Numbered from the stretch's first letter, positions 7,233-23,843 are shown. The stretch: DNA of 64,000 bases from a bacterium 1xD42-67 (GCA_003612335.1 RAYO01000002.1:16006-80005), one strand, 5' to 3'. Notes: a model not told the origin generated them from the letters alone. Numbers and translations: made by a program.

Positions 7233-8534
7233 ATGGAAAGATATTACCAGCCCGAGATCGAGTGCGCATCCCGGGAACAGATCAAAGCCTGGCAGGACGA
7301 GCGGCTTGTGAAGCAGGTGCGCCACGTCTGGGACAATGTGCCCTACTACCGCAAAAAGATGGAGGAGAAGGGGCTCACCCCCGACGATATCCGGTCCAGC
7401 GACGACCTGTACAAGCTGCCTTTCGTCACCAAGGCCGACCTGCGGGAGGCATACCCCTATGGGCTGGTTGCCAAGCCCCTGAAGGAGTGCGTGCGCATCC
7501 AGTCCACCTCGGGCACCACAGGCAAGCGGGTGGTGGCCTTCTACACCCAGCACGACATCGACCTGTGGGAGGACTGCTGCGCCCGGGCCATCATGGCCGC
7601 CGGCGGCACCGACGAGGACGTGTGTCAGGTGTCCTATGGCTACGGCCTGTTCACCGGCGGGCCGGGCCTCAACGGCGGCTCCCACAAGGTGGGCTGTCTC
7701 ACCATCCCCACCTCCTCGGGCAACACCGAACGGCAGATCATGTTCATCCAGGACCTGAACGCCACCATCCTGTGCTGCACCCCCTCCTACGCCGCCTATA
7801 TCGGCGAGACCATGAAGGAGATGGGCCTTGCCCCGGAACAGATCCCCCTGAAGGCGGGCATCTTCGGGGCTGAGGCCTGGAGCGAGGAGATGCGGCAGGA
7901 CATCCAGAATACGCTGGGGATCAAAGCCTATGACATCTACGGCCTCACTGAGCTGTCCGGGCCCGGCGTGTCCTTCGAGTGCTCCGCCCAGAGCGGGATG
8001 CACATCAACGAGGACCACTTCATCGCCGAGATCATCGACCCCGACACCGGCGAGGTCCTCCCCGAGGGGAGCAAGGGCGAGCTGGTGTTCACCTCCATCA
8101 CCAAGGAGGCGTTCCCCCTGCTGCGCTACCGCACCCGGGACATCTGTATGCTCACCCGGGAGAAGTGTTCCTGCGGGCGCACCCACGTGAAGATGTGCAA
8201 GCCCATGGGCCGGTCGGACGACATGCTCATCATCCGGGGGGTCAACGTCTTCCCGTCTCAGATCGAGACCGTCCTGCTCAACCACGGCTACCCCGCCAAC
8301 TACCAGATCGTTGTGGACCGGGTGAAGTCCACCGACACCCTGGACGTCCAGGTGGAGATGACTCCCGAGATGTTCACCGACAATATGGGCGAGATCGACC
8401 GCCGGCAGAGGGAGCTGGTGGACGGCCTGCGGTCCATGCTGGGCCTGGCCGCCAAGGTCACTCTGGTGGCCCCCAAGTCCATCGTCCGCAGCGAGGGCAA
8501 GGCCGTCCGGGTCATCGACAAGCGGAAGATCTGA
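7233..8534 (+). CDS. paaK: Phenylacetate-CoA ligase family enzyme
   Basis: The 433-aa adenylate-forming enzyme has the PaaK hallmark STSGTTGKRVVAFYT (around residues 89-103), the YGLTELSGPGVSFEC motif and a C-terminal PaaK-specific domain (GRSDDMLIIRGVNVFPSQIE). Members activate phenylacetate or related aryl acids to CoA thioesters. In anaerobes with iorAB and an ACT-domain gene the enzyme is usually linked to aromatic amino acid catabolism, either consuming arylacetate or running in reverse to gain ATP from IorAB's arylacetyl-CoA (inference). ATG 7233 is chosen because GAGAGG lies 10 nt before it, too close for ATG 7224. Confidence 0.95.
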   Translation: MERYYQPEIECASREQIKAWQDERLVKQVRHVWDNVPYYRKKMEEKGLTPDDIRSSDDLYKLPFVTKADLREAYPYGLVAKPLKECVRIQSTSGTTGKRVVAFYTQHDIDLWEDCCARAIMAAGGTDEDVCQVSYGYGLFTGGPGLNGGSHKVGCLTIPTSSGNTERQIMFIQDLNATILCCTPSYAAYIGETMKEMGLAPEQIPLKAGIFGAEAWSEEMRQDIQNTLGIKAYDIYGLTELSGPGVSFECSAQSGMHINEDHFIAEIIDPDTGEVLPEGSKGELVFTSITKEAFPLLRYRTRDICMLTREKCSCGRTHVKMCKPMGRSDDMLIIRGVNVFPSQIETVLLNHGYPANYQIVVDRVKSTDTLDVQVEMTPEMFTDNMGEIDRRQRELVDGLRSMLGLAAKVTLVAPKSIVRSEGKAVRVIDKRKI

Positions 8535-8540
8535 GCGCTG

Positions 8541-8634
8541 CCTCCCCCTTTATGGGGGAGGTGGCCGCGAAGCGGTCGGAGGGGGTGTCCCCCCTCACCT
8601 GGCTTCGCCAGGAGCTCCCCCACAAGGGGGGAGC
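8541..8634. repeat. Hairpin-array intergenic element (family B, compact copy)
   Basis: Five consecutive stem-loops: CCTCCCCC/GGGGGAGG (8541-8561), GGCCGC/GCGGTC (8563-8577), GGGGG/CCCCC (8581-8593), CCTGGC/GCCAGG (8598-8612) and GCTCCCCC/GGGGGAGC (8614-8634). The order and end sequences parallel the larger element at 55378-55553. It sits between paaK and the ACT-domain gene. Confidence 0.75.
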
Positions 8635-8666
8635 CAATTGAAGCAGGAACAGGAGGAATCGATATC

Positions 8667-9101
8667 ATGAGCATCAAGCAGATCTCGGTCTTTTTGGAGA
8701 ACGTCCCCGGTGCGCTCTACGCCATGACCGGCGTTTTGGCTCAGAACAAGATCGACATGCGGGCCTTCACCCTGGCAGAGGCCAGCGACTTCGGGATCGC
8801 CCGGATCATCGTGGACGATCTCTATAAGACCACCACCGTCCTCAAGGACGCGGGCTATGTCCACTCCATCAGCGATGTGCTGGGGGTGGTCATCCCAGAC
8901 AGCCCCGGCGGACTGAACCGGGTCCTCCAGGCCCTCACCGATGCCCAGGTGAACGTGGAATATATGTACGTCTTCCTGGGGCACAAGACCACTGGGAGCG
9001 CCTATATGATCTTCAAGGTGGCGGACATCGCCGCGGCCTCCGCCGCCCTGGCCGCCCGGGGGATCCGCACCATAGAGCAGGAGGAGCTGGAGAAGCTCTG
9101 A
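8667..9101 (+). CDS. Tandem ACT-domain protein
   Basis: The 144-aa protein contains two ACT domains: QISVFLENVPGALYAMTGVLAQNKIDMRAFTLAEASDFGIARIIV (residues 4-50) and VVIPDSPGGLNRVLQALTDAQVNVEYMYVFL (about 73-105). ACT domains bind amino acids and regulate enzymes. Stand-alone tandem-ACT genes next to paaK and ior genes are common in anaerobes and are presumed to sense aromatic or branched amino acids. It is the last gene of the cluster, closed by the terminator at 9108. Confidence 0.93.
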   Translation: MSIKQISVFLENVPGALYAMTGVLAQNKIDMRAFTLAEASDFGIARIIVDDLYKTTTVLKDAGYVHSISDVLGVVIPDSPGGLNRVLQALTDAQVNVEYMYVFLGHKTTGSAYMIFKVADIAAASAALAARGIRTIEQEELEKL

Positions 9102-9107
9102 GATGGA

Positions 9108-9157
9108 GATATCCGCCCCGGCCAGGACCGGGGCGGATATCCTCTATTTTTTCTTTT
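9108..9157 (+). terminator. Strong intrinsic terminator after the ACT-domain gene
   Basis: Fourteen-bp perfect arms (9108-9121 and 9128-9141) with a 6-nt loop, followed by a T-rich tract. The tract overlaps the lysine-rich end of ygiQ on the opposite strand. The stem contains GGGGCGGATATC, the same word found in the family A repeats. Confidence 0.88.
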
Positions 9158-11108
9158 TCGGTCTGGCCCAGCCCGCTTTCCGGACAGGACGGGCGGGCCC
9201 TTCTTTTTTCTCCATGCGGGTCCTGGAATCAGAACGGGGCCCTCGGCTCTTTTTGGGCTGGTCCTTGGAGGGGGAAGGGCTGTGGGCGGCCCCCTTTGCG
9301 GGCTTGTCCGGCCTCACCAGGCAGCGCTTGCCGTAGCCGATCAGGTCTTCGCGGCCGGTCCTGCGCAATGCCTCCAGCACCAGAGCTCGGTTCTGGGGCT
9401 TGCGCCACTGCATCAGGGCCCGCTGGAGGGCCTTGTCGTGGGGCGTTTTGGGGACGAAGACCGGCTCCATGGTCCGGGGGTCGATCCCGGTGTACCACAT
9501 GCAGGTGGCCAGGGTGCCGGGGGTGGGGTAGAAGTCCTGGACCTGCTCGGGCATGTGCCCCTGCCTGTTCAGCCACTCCGCCAGCTGGACGGCGTCCTCC
9601 AGGGTGCAGCCCGGGTGGGAGGATATCAGGTAGGGCACCAGATACTGGTCCTTGCCGTAGCGGCGGTTGAGCTTGAAGTACTTCTCACGGAATTTCTCAT
9701 AGACCTGGATATGGGGCTTGCCCATGTAGTCCAGGGTGTGGGCCACGCAGTGCTCCGGGGCCACTTTCAGCTGGCCCGAGATGTGGTGCTGGACCAGGTC
9801 GGTGAAGAACTCCCCGCTGGGGTCCTTCATCAGGTAGTCAAAGCGGATCCCGGAGCGGATGAACACCTTCTTTACCTTGGGGATCTCCCGCAGCTTGCGC
9901 AGGAGCAGCATGTAGTCCGTGTGGTCGGCGTCCAGGTTGGGGCAGGGCTCCGGGGCCAGACAGGCCCGGTTTCGGCACATGCCGCTCTTCAGCTGCTTCT
10001 GGCAGGAGGGCCGGCGGAAGGTGGCCGAGGGGCCGCCCACATCGTGGATGTAGCCCTTGAAGCCGGGATGTCGGGTGAGCAGCTCCACCTCCCGGATGAC
10101 GCTCTCGTGGCTGCGGCAGGAGATGGTCCGCCCCTGGTGGAAGGCCAGGGAACAGAAATTGCAGGCCCCAAAGCATCCCCGGTTGTGGGCCACCGAGAAG
10201 CGCACTTCCTCGATGGCGGGCACGCCCCCCAGCTCGTCGTACATGGGGTGGGGCTCCCGGACGTAGGGCAGCTCCGCCACTCGGTCCAGCTCGGCGGTGG
10301 ACAGGGGGAAGGCCGGAGGGTTGACGATGAGAAAGCGGTCCCCGTGTCTCTGGACGATGGCCCTGCCCGACACTGCGTCGTGCTCCTGGTACTCCGCCAT
10401 GTTGGCCCGGGCGTAGGCCGTCTTGGAGGCGGAGACCTCCTCGAAGGAGGGGACCTCCACCCGGGGATAGGCGCAGACGCCGGGATACCTGCCGATGATG
10501 CAGGTGCCCCGCACGTCGGCGATCTCCTCCACCGGAGTGCCCGAGGCCAGACGGGCGGCGATCTCCAGGGTGGCGGCCTCACCCATACCGTAGGTGAGGA
10601 TGTCCGCCTGAGAATCGAAGAGGACAGACCGGCGCACCTTGTCCTCCCAGTAGTCGTAATGGGCGAAGCGGCGCAGACTGGCTTCCAGACCGCCGATGAT
10701 GATGGGGATATCCCCAAAAGCCTCCCGCACCCGGTTGGAGTAGACCACCGTGGCGTGGTCGGGCCGCAGGCCCGCCCTCCGGCCGGGGGAGTAGGCGTCG
10801 TCATGGCGGCGCTTTCTGGCGGCGGTGTAGTGGGCCACCATAGAGTCGATGTTCCCCGCCCCGATGAGCACCCCCAGCCGGGGCCGGCCCAGAGCGGAGA
10901 AGGGCTCCGCCGATCTCCAGTCCGGCTGGGCCAGGACGGCCACCCGGTAGCCCTCTGCTTCCAGGATCCGGCCGATGATGGCGGGGCCGAAGGAGGGGTG
11001 GTCCACGTAGGCGTCGCCGGTGATCAGCAGGAAGTCGTAATGGTCCCACCCCCGGCGGGCCATGTCCTCCCGGGACACCGGGAGGAACAGATCGGGGTCG
11101 AAGGGCAT
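9144..11108 (-). CDS. ygiQ: YgiQ family radical SAM protein
   Basis: This 654-aa protein has the YgiQ N-terminal domain (FLPVSREDMARRGWDHYDFLLITGDAYVDHPSFG), the radical SAM cluster motif CFGACNFC near residue 315, a downstream Cys-rich segment (CQKQLKSGMCRNRACLAPEPC) and the DUF3362-type C-terminus ending in a basic tail (RPKKKK). The biochemical function is unknown; a [4Fe-4S]-dependent SAM reaction is implied by CxxxCxxC. The start is supported by AAAGGAGGGG upstream. The preceding 345 bp contain only structured non-coding DNA, so the gene seems monocistronic. Confidence 0.94.
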   Translation of the reverse strand: MPFDPDLFLPVSREDMARRGWDHYDFLLITGDAYVDHPSFGPAIIGRILEAEGYRVAVLAQPDWRSAEPFSALGRPRLGVLIGAGNIDSMVAHYTAARKRRHDDAYSPGRRAGLRPDHATVVYSNRVREAFGDIPIIIGGLEASLRRFAHYDYWEDKVRRSVLFDSQADILTYGMGEAATLEIAARLASGTPVEEIADVRGTCIIGRYPGVCAYPRVEVPSFEEVSASKTAYARANMAEYQEHDAVSGRAIVQRHGDRFLIVNPPAFPLSTAELDRVAELPYVREPHPMYDELGGVPAIEEVRFSVAHNRGCFGACNFCSLAFHQGRTISCRSHESVIREVELLTRHPGFKGYIHDVGGPSATFRRPSCQKQLKSGMCRNRACLAPEPCPNLDADHTDYMLLLRKLREIPKVKKVFIRSGIRFDYLMKDPSGEFFTDLVQHHISGQLKVAPEHCVAHTLDYMGKPHIQVYEKFREKYFKLNRRYGKDQYLVPYLISSHPGCTLEDAVQLAEWLNRQGHMPEQVQDFYPTPGTLATCMWYTGIDPRTMEPVFVPKTPHDKALQRALMQWRKPQNRALVLEALRRTGREDLIGYGKRCLVRPDKPAKGAAHSPSPSKDQPKKSRGPRSDSRTRMEKKEGPARPVRKAGWARPKKKK

Positions 11109-11453
11109 GGGCGCCCCTCCTTTCCATCCAGATGAGAACGCAGCTGGACGGGCGCGGGATGCGCTCCTCCAACTGCGTCTATAGTTGGCGTGGCCGAAAA
11201 GCGGCCTGCGCCAGACTTCATAGTCAGCGCACAGGTTTTGCCAGCCAGCGGCTCTGCCGATGGCTGAAGATCGGTTTTACCGATCTTCAAGTGTGCTGAC
11301 TATACTATATCACAGAGGCCCTCAGATCCGCAAGGGGGACTTTCTCAGCCCGCCGGGGCGCGGAGCGTCCAGACGCTGTCCTGGCCCCTGCCGCAGGCGG
11401 TCGGGCCATCAGACGGGTCGGCGGCCGGAACAGGTATGTTCCGTCTCTCCCGA
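11109..11453. other. Structured gene-free stretch upstream of ygiQ
   Basis: No convincing gene. It holds several stems: an interrupted stem at 11184-11213 around GGCCGaaaagCGGCC, a large dyad TAGTCAGCGCAC/GTGTGCTGACTA (11221-11232 and 11291-11302) enclosing a perfect hairpin GAAGATCGG/CCGATCTTC (11266-11288), and GGAACA/TGTTCC (11427-11442). It may be the 5' leader of ygiQ, an untranslated RNA or a repeat element. Confidence 0.6.
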
Positions 11454-12695
11454 TCATTTTGGAAGCTGAGGGGCCATGGTGCGGGTGTGGCGTATCTCCT
11501 CCCAAACAGTGGTCTTTTTCCAAAAGCTGGCGGCGGTGATGGGCAGCCAGGTGAGGAGGAACAGCCAGTAGGCAGCCAGGCCCTTCCACAGCCGGTGGTC
11601 CCACTTGCCCTCTAAGGTGATGACGGTCCCGGCGGCGATCGTGGCGGTGAGCGCGGCCCAGGCGATGTTCCCGCAGGCCCCCGCCAGAGCCAGGACCAGG
11701 GCCTCTGGGAGGGTCCGGCCCCCCAGGGCGGCGGTGAGGGCGGTGCAGAGCAGTCCGGCCAGGGCAGCCAGCTGGTAGGCAGGGAGGAGGAGGGTGGCCT
11801 CGAAGTCGAAGAGGGCCAGCCGGGGCCGGGCCGCCTGGCGCTCCTCCAGAGCGGGCAGACAGAGCCGGGCCACCTGAAGGGTGCCGCTGGACCAGCGCCG
11901 CCGCTGTTTGAAGGACTGCTCCCAGGTGAGGGGCTGTTCGTCATAGGTGACCGCCCGGGGCACATAGGCCACCTTCGCCCCCGCCAAAACGGTCTGGGCG
12001 GTGAGCTCCAGGTCCTCGCTGATGGTCTCGGTGCGCCAGCCACCCAGCTGGTCCAGCAGCTGCTGGGACACCATGAAGCCGGTGCCCCCGATCATAGCGG
12101 ACACCCCCAGCCCCGCCTTGCCCCCGTTGTGGAAACGGTCCATCATCCAGTAGTAGATGGAGGAGGCGCCGGATATGGCGGTGTCATAGGGGTTCTTGCT
12201 GTCCCGGTAGCCCTGGGCGGCCTTCACGCCGGTCAGCCGGGCGGCGTTCATCTCCGCTAAAAAGCGGCGGTCCACCACGTTGTCCGCGTCGAAGACCAGC
12301 CAGGCGTCGTACTGCCGGCCCCGGAGGCGGTCATAGGCGAAGCGGAGGACCTCCCCCTTGCTCTTCACCGGGACGGTGCACTCCAGTACCCGGGCCCCCC
12401 GGGACCGGGCCGCGCCGGCCGTGTCATCGGTGCAGTTGTTGGGGACCACCCACACGTCATAGAGTTCCGCCGGGTAGTCCTGGGCCAGCAGGCTGTCGAT
12501 CAGGGGGCCGATCACCTCCGCCTCGTTCCGGGCGGCGATCAGCACCGCGAAACGGGTCTGGGGCGGATGGATCCCATAGTCTGTGGGCTTTTTCACACAG
12601 GCCAGGCCGGAGATCAGATACCACAGGCCCCACAAGCTCATCAGCGCCCCCATCGTGCCCGTCAGGGCCAGCGCGGCAGGGAATAACCAGTCCAT
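11454..12695 (-). CDS. Membrane-bound family 2 glycosyltransferase
   Basis: The 413-aa protein starts with a TM helix, then a GT-A fold domain (FAVLIAARNEAEVIGPLIDSLLAQDYP, DAD as the metal-binding motif in LVFDADNVVD, SEDLELT, QRRRW), then two or three TM helices at the C-terminus. Motifs D, DAD, ED and Q-R-R-R-W are those of processive GT2 synthases (hyaluronan, poly-GlcNAc, cellulose type). The substrate cannot be read from sequence. ATG 12695 is preferred over GTG 12701 because GGAGG lies 8-10 nt upstream. No other polysaccharide gene is adjacent. Confidence 0.9.
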   Translation of the reverse strand: MDWLFPAALALTGTMGALMSLWGLWYLISGLACVKKPTDYGIHPPQTRFAVLIAARNEAEVIGPLIDSLLAQDYPAELYDVWVVPNNCTDDTAGAARSRGARVLECTVPVKSKGEVLRFAYDRLRGRQYDAWLVFDADNVVDRRFLAEMNAARLTGVKAAQGYRDSKNPYDTAISGASSIYYWMMDRFHNGGKAGLGVSAMIGGTGFMVSQQLLDQLGGWRTETISEDLELTAQTVLAGAKVAYVPRAVTYDEQPLTWEQSFKQRRRWSSGTLQVARLCLPALEERQAARPRLALFDFEATLLLPAYQLAALAGLLCTALTAALGGRTLPEALVLALAGACGNIAWAALTATIAAGTVITLEGKWDHRLWKGLAAYWLFLLTWLPITAASFWKKTTVWEEIRHTRTMAPQLPK

Positions 12696-12877
12696 GACCA
12701 CGCCCTCCTCTCTTTTGATCTTGGCTCTAAGGATAGCAGGGCTTTTTTAAGGACGCCGTGGGAGGAAGATCAAGATTTTATTAAGGTTTCTTTAAAAGTT
12801 GGGGGTTTCGGAGGGGGCGGTCCTGTGGTACAATAGGGCATCGATCGCCGGGCCAGGCTCGGAAAGGAAGGGATCTT

Positions 12878-14461
12878 ATGATACGGATCGGGAATCTGTC
12901 CCTGCCTGTGGACGGGGACTTCGACCTGCTGCGCAGGCGGGCGGCCCGGGCCCTGGGGGTGCGCCCCGGGGTCCTGGGGGAGCTGGAGATCGTCCGCCAG
13001 TCCATCGATGCCCGGGACAAGTACAATGTCCACTATGTCTGCACTGTGGAGCTGTCCATGGCCGACGAGGCGGCCCTGGTGCGTTCCGCCCCGGGGCGGA
13101 ACGTGACGCTGACGGAGCGGGCCCCCTACACATTCCCAGAGGTGGCGCGGAGCTCCTCCCTGGCCCCAGTGGTGGTGGGGATGGGCCCGGCGGGGCTTTT
13201 CGCCGCGCTCTTCCTGGCCCGGAACGGCCTGCCCTGCGTCATTTTGGAGCGGGGCCAGGACATCGACCGGCGCACCCTGGATGTGGGAGAGTTCTGGACC
13301 ACCGGGGCGCTGGACGAGGGCTCCAACGTCCAGTTCGGCGAGGGAGGCGCGGGCACCTTCTCCGACGGAAAGCTCACCACCGGCACCCACGACCGGCGCA
13401 TCTCCGCCGTGTTAGACGCCCTGGTGGAGGCGGGGGCCCCCGCCGACGTGAAGTGGTCCCATAAGCCCCACATCGGCACCGATATCCTCCGGGAGGTGGT
13501 GAAGACCATCCGGAAGGAGCTGACCGCCCTGGGCTGCGATGTGCGCTTCGGCCACAAGCTCACCGGCCTGACGGTGAGCGGCGGGGCCCTGGCCGGCATC
13601 CGTGCGGAGGGGCCGCAGGGCCCCTATCTCCTGGCCTGCGACGCCCTGGTGCTGGCCCCCGGCCACTCCGCCCGCGACACCTTCGCCATGCTCCGCGACG
13701 CTGGGGTGCCCATGGAGCAGAAAAAATTCGCTGTCGGCCTGCGGGTCGAGCACCGGCAGCGGGACGTCAGCTTCCGGCAGTACGGAGGCTGCTGGGAAAA
13801 GCTCCCCCCTTCGGACTATAAGCTGGCCTGCCACCTGCCCTCTGGCCGCTCCGCATTCACCTTCTGTGTCTGTCCCGGGGGACAGGTGGTGGCCGCCGCC
13901 TCGGAACAGGGGGGCGTGGTCACCAACGGTATGAGCCATCGAGCCCGGGACGGGGAGGAGATCAACGGCGGCCTGCTGGTGGGGGTGGGGCCGGAGGACT
14001 TCCCGGACGGGGATGTGCTGGCCGGCGTCCGCTTCCAGCAGGAATGGGAGCGGGCGGCCTTCCGGCTGGGGGGCGGTGGCTTCCGGGCCCCTGTCCAGCG
14101 GGTGGAGGACTTCCTCCAGGGCCGCCCCTCCGAGGGGCCGGGGGGCATCCTGCCCACCTACCGCCCCGGCGTCACCTGGACGGATCTGCGGCCCTGTCTG
14201 CCCGGCTATGTCACCGACGCCCTGGCCCAGGCGATCCCCCTGCTGGACCGGAAGCTCCGCGGCTTCGCCGCCCCGGACGCGGTCCTCACCGGGGTGGAGA
14301 CCCGGTCCTCCTCTCCGGTGCGCATCCTCCGGGACGGGAGCCTCCAGTCCGCCCTCCGGGGCCTCTACCCCTGCGGCGAGGGGGCGGGCTACGCTGGGGG
14401 GATCGTCTCCGCAGCTGTGGACGGGATCCGGGTGGCAGAGGCGGTGGCCGGCGGGATCTGA
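12878..14461 (+). CDS. FAD-dependent dehydrogenase (COG2509-type)
   Basis: This 527-aa flavoprotein has an N-terminal roughly 90-residue ferredoxin-like domain (IDARDKYNVHYVCTVEL), a dinucleotide-binding motif PVVVGMGPAGLFAALFLARNG, then the family pattern FGEGGAGTFSDGKLTT, FAVGLRVEH and a C-terminal CGEGAGYAGGIVSAAVDG. Such proteins are widespread in Clostridia and uncharacterised; the fold is related to HI0933-like flavoproteins. TACAAT preceded by TGG (12829-12834) may be an extended -10. A hairpin at about 14470-14507 ends the transcript. Confidence 0.92.
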   Translation: MIRIGNLSLPVDGDFDLLRRRAARALGVRPGVLGELEIVRQSIDARDKYNVHYVCTVELSMADEAALVRSAPGRNVTLTERAPYTFPEVARSSSLAPVVVGMGPAGLFAALFLARNGLPCVILERGQDIDRRTLDVGEFWTTGALDEGSNVQFGEGGAGTFSDGKLTTGTHDRRISAVLDALVEAGAPADVKWSHKPHIGTDILREVVKTIRKELTALGCDVRFGHKLTGLTVSGGALAGIRAEGPQGPYLLACDALVLAPGHSARDTFAMLRDAGVPMEQKKFAVGLRVEHRQRDVSFRQYGGCWEKLPPSDYKLACHLPSGRSAFTFCVCPGGQVVAAASEQGGVVTNGMSHRARDGEEINGGLLVGVGPEDFPDGDVLAGVRFQQEWERAAFRLGGGGFRAPVQRVEDFLQGRPSEGPGGILPTYRPGVTWTDLRPCLPGYVTDALAQAIPLLDRKLRGFAAPDAVLTGVETRSSSPVRILRDGSLQSALRGLYPCGEGAGYAGGIVSAAVDGIRVAEAVAGGI

Positions 14462-14469
14462 GCATCGAA

Positions 14470-14507
14470 AAGGCCCCCTGGACACGGATACCGTATCCAG
14501 GGGGCCT
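14470..14507. terminator. Bidirectional hairpin between convergent genes
   Basis: AGGCCCCCTGGA pairs with TCCAGGGGGCCT around an inner ACGG/CCGT hairpin. It lies between the FAD enzyme (+) and the NlpC/P60 gene (-). Confidence 0.75.
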
Positions 14508-14531
14508 CCTGTCAGGGGCTATGTAGAGGGA

Positions 14532-15452
14532 TCAGACGATGCGGCGGCCGCCGACGAAGCCGGTGGTGTAGTAGGCATCGCTCAGCTTGCTGATGATGAC
14601 GCCCACCTTGGCGGTGGAGGCGTGGATGAACTGACCGTCGCCGATGTACAGGCCCACGTGAGTGGCGCGGACACTGGGGTTGTTCTTGTTGAAGATCACG
14701 ATGTCGCCGGGCTGGAGCTCGCTCATGGAGACGGGCACGCCGTTGTCCAGCTGGCCGGAGCAGGTGCGGCTGATGCTGTAGCCGAACTGCTTGTAGACGT
14801 AGCTGGTGAAGCCGGAGCAGTCGAAGCCGCTGGGGGAGGCGCCGCCGTGGACGTAGCGGTAGCCCTTGAACTGGAGGGCGTAGTCGGCGATCTGCTGGCC
14901 CAGGCCGGAGCGGGCCACCTCATCGGCCTCTGCCTTCACCGCGTAGTCGGCGCTGATGTAGCCGTCCTCGATCTTATACCAGCCGTAGAGGATCTCCTCC
15001 ACCTCTACGATCCGGCCGGCGTACAGGGTGCCCACCCGGTCGAACTCGGTGCCGGGGCCGGAGCGGACGTTCAGCGGGCCCTCGGTGATCCGGGCGTAGA
15101 TCTTGTCGTCCTCCTCGGTCTCCTCCGCCTGGGGGGCCTCCTCAGTCAGGGGGACGGCGGCGGGCGCCACCTCGGACCCCTCGGGGACGGTGAGATATTC
15201 ACCGGACACATAGCCGGTGCTCCCCTCGAAGGAGATCTGATACCAGCCGTTCTCCAGGGCGGAGAGGATCTCCACCTGGGTGCCGTGGGCCAGCTGCTTC
15301 AGGATGGCGCTGGTGGTGTTTGCCTCAGCACGCATCCGCAGGTAAGAATCTTCGGTATCGACGGTGCCGGTGACGGCAAGGGCAGGGGCGGCCAGAGCGC
15401 CTGCCAGCAGGACACTGGCAGTCAGACGGGCCAAAGCGCGATGGAGATGCAT
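14532..15452 (-). CDS. Secreted NlpC/P60 endopeptidase with two SH3b domains
   Basis: The 306-aa protein has a signal peptide (LTASVLLAGALAAPALA), two bacterial SH3 domains (YLRMRAEANTTSAILKQLAHGTQVEIL near 35-65; LNVRSGPGTEFDRVGTLYAGRIVEV near 120-150) and a C-terminal NlpC/P60 papain-like domain. Visible catalytic residues are Cys in GFDCSGFTSYVYKQFG and His in ATHVGLYIGDGQFIHAS. It should cleave peptide bonds in peptidoglycan stems outside the cell, with the SH3b domains binding wall. AGAGGAGG precedes the ATG. The 96-aa gene at 15509 is transcribed just before it. Confidence 0.95.
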   Translation of the reverse strand: MHLHRALARLTASVLLAGALAAPALAVTGTVDTEDSYLRMRAEANTTSAILKQLAHGTQVEILSALENGWYQISFEGSTGYVSGEYLTVPEGSEVAPAAVPLTEEAPQAEETEEDDKIYARITEGPLNVRSGPGTEFDRVGTLYAGRIVEVEEILYGWYKIEDGYISADYAVKAEADEVARSGLGQQIADYALQFKGYRYVHGGASPSGFDCSGFTSYVYKQFGYSISRTCSGQLDNGVPVSMSELQPGDIVIFNKNNPSVRATHVGLYIGDGQFIHASTAKVGVIISKLSDAYYTTGFVGGRRIV

Positions 15453-15508
15453 ATCGACGTCCTCCTCTTTTCTATAACAGACGGTTTATCAGCAGTATCT
15501 TCTCGATG

Positions 15509-15799
15509 TTATTTGCCGGACAGGGCCCGGTCCAGCCACACGGAAGCCACATCCATAGCGGCATAAAGGCTGTCCTTCTCGCTCTTCTTCACCACCCGGT
15601 CCCGGCTCTTCAGGTCGGGGTCGGTGAGCTGGAGCTGGACAGATACCCGGTCCGCAACGGGCAGGTCGCCCTGCTTCTTGCTGGACAGGATCTGGATCAT
15701 GATGATGTATTTCTCCGCCATGGTCCCGTAGTAGATCAGGTCGTCTTTCCGGCGCAGGGGGTGTCCCTTATAGGAAAGAGGCAGATCGGTGTTCGGCAT
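15509..15799 (-). CDS. Conserved-looking 96-aa protein upstream of NlpC/P60
   Basis: Small soluble protein with beta strands (DDLIYYGTMAEKYIIMIQIL) and a helical tail (KSEKDSLYAAMDVASVWLDRAL). No family identified beyond a general resemblance to small proteins of Oscillospiraceae. A good promoter (15837-15865) and AAGGAGG precede it. It ends 56 bp before the NlpC/P60 ATG, so cotranscription is possible. Confidence 0.75.
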   Translation of the reverse strand: MPNTDLPLSYKGHPLRRKDDLIYYGTMAEKYIIMIQILSSKKQGDLPVADRVSVQLQLTDPDLKSRDRVVKKSEKDSLYAAMDVASVWLDRALSGK

Positions 15800-15836
15800 G
15801 GTGTCGCCTCCTTAGCGATCAAAAAGTTGTAACCGA

Positions 15837-15865
15837 ATTGTAACACATTTGTTACCTCTTGTCAA
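15837..15865 (-). promoter_or_regulatory. SigA promoter for the 96-aa gene
   Basis: Minus strand TTGACA (15860-15865), 17 bp, TACAAT (15837-15842). Confidence 0.8.
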
Positions 15866-15941
15866 ATCTTTTCCGAAAAAAACAAAAGGGTTTTTTCTGG
15901 AAAGATCTGGGCAAGATGATGGCAAAAAAAGAAGATAGACC

Positions 15942-15970
15942 TTGACAGCCTACCTTTTATATGGTAAGAT
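15942..15970 (+). promoter_or_regulatory. Promoter of rpoBC
   Basis: TTGACA (15942-15947), 17 bp, TAAGAT (15965-15970). It drives a leader of about 240 nt before rpoB. Confidence 0.85.
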
Positions 15971-15976
15971 AAAATG

Positions 15977-16219
15977 CTTTTATGCCCCTGCACGCAGGAG
16001 GGGCCCTTTCCCATCATTTACAGCGACAGTGTAGCACACACTGGGGAGAAAGACAAGAGCAGGCGCGAAGTTCCAGTCCACCGGCTCGTGCGTTCGCAAT
16101 GCTCCGTTTTCTCCCGGATCGTGCAAACTGACGGCAAGATTCCCCGTATCCCCCGAATTTCGGCAGAAAAAAGTGAAGATCGACCGTCGATCCAGAAGAA
16201 AGTGAGTTGATTTTTCAGC
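15977..16219 (+). other. Long 5' leader of rpoB
   Basis: About 240 nt with no convincing ORF. It begins with a Gly/Pro-like GC hairpin region (CCCCTGCACGCAGGAGGGG) and contains a C-rich middle. In most Firmicutes rpoB follows rplL through a read-through terminator; here the leader replaces that arrangement and may carry attenuation. The RBS before 16220 is weak. Confidence 0.5.
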
Positions 16220-20107
<3,888 letters not shown>

Positions 20108-20127
20108 GGACGGGAGGAAGACTACCT

Positions 20128-23820
<3,693 letters not shown>

Positions 23821-23843
23821 CCTACCACTGGACACAGAACGAT

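Noticed and set aside
11024..11290. An 88-aa open frame on the minus strand overlapping the ygiQ start
   Set aside because: Low-complexity, no RBS, overlaps the ygiQ start and inverted repeats. No domain visible.
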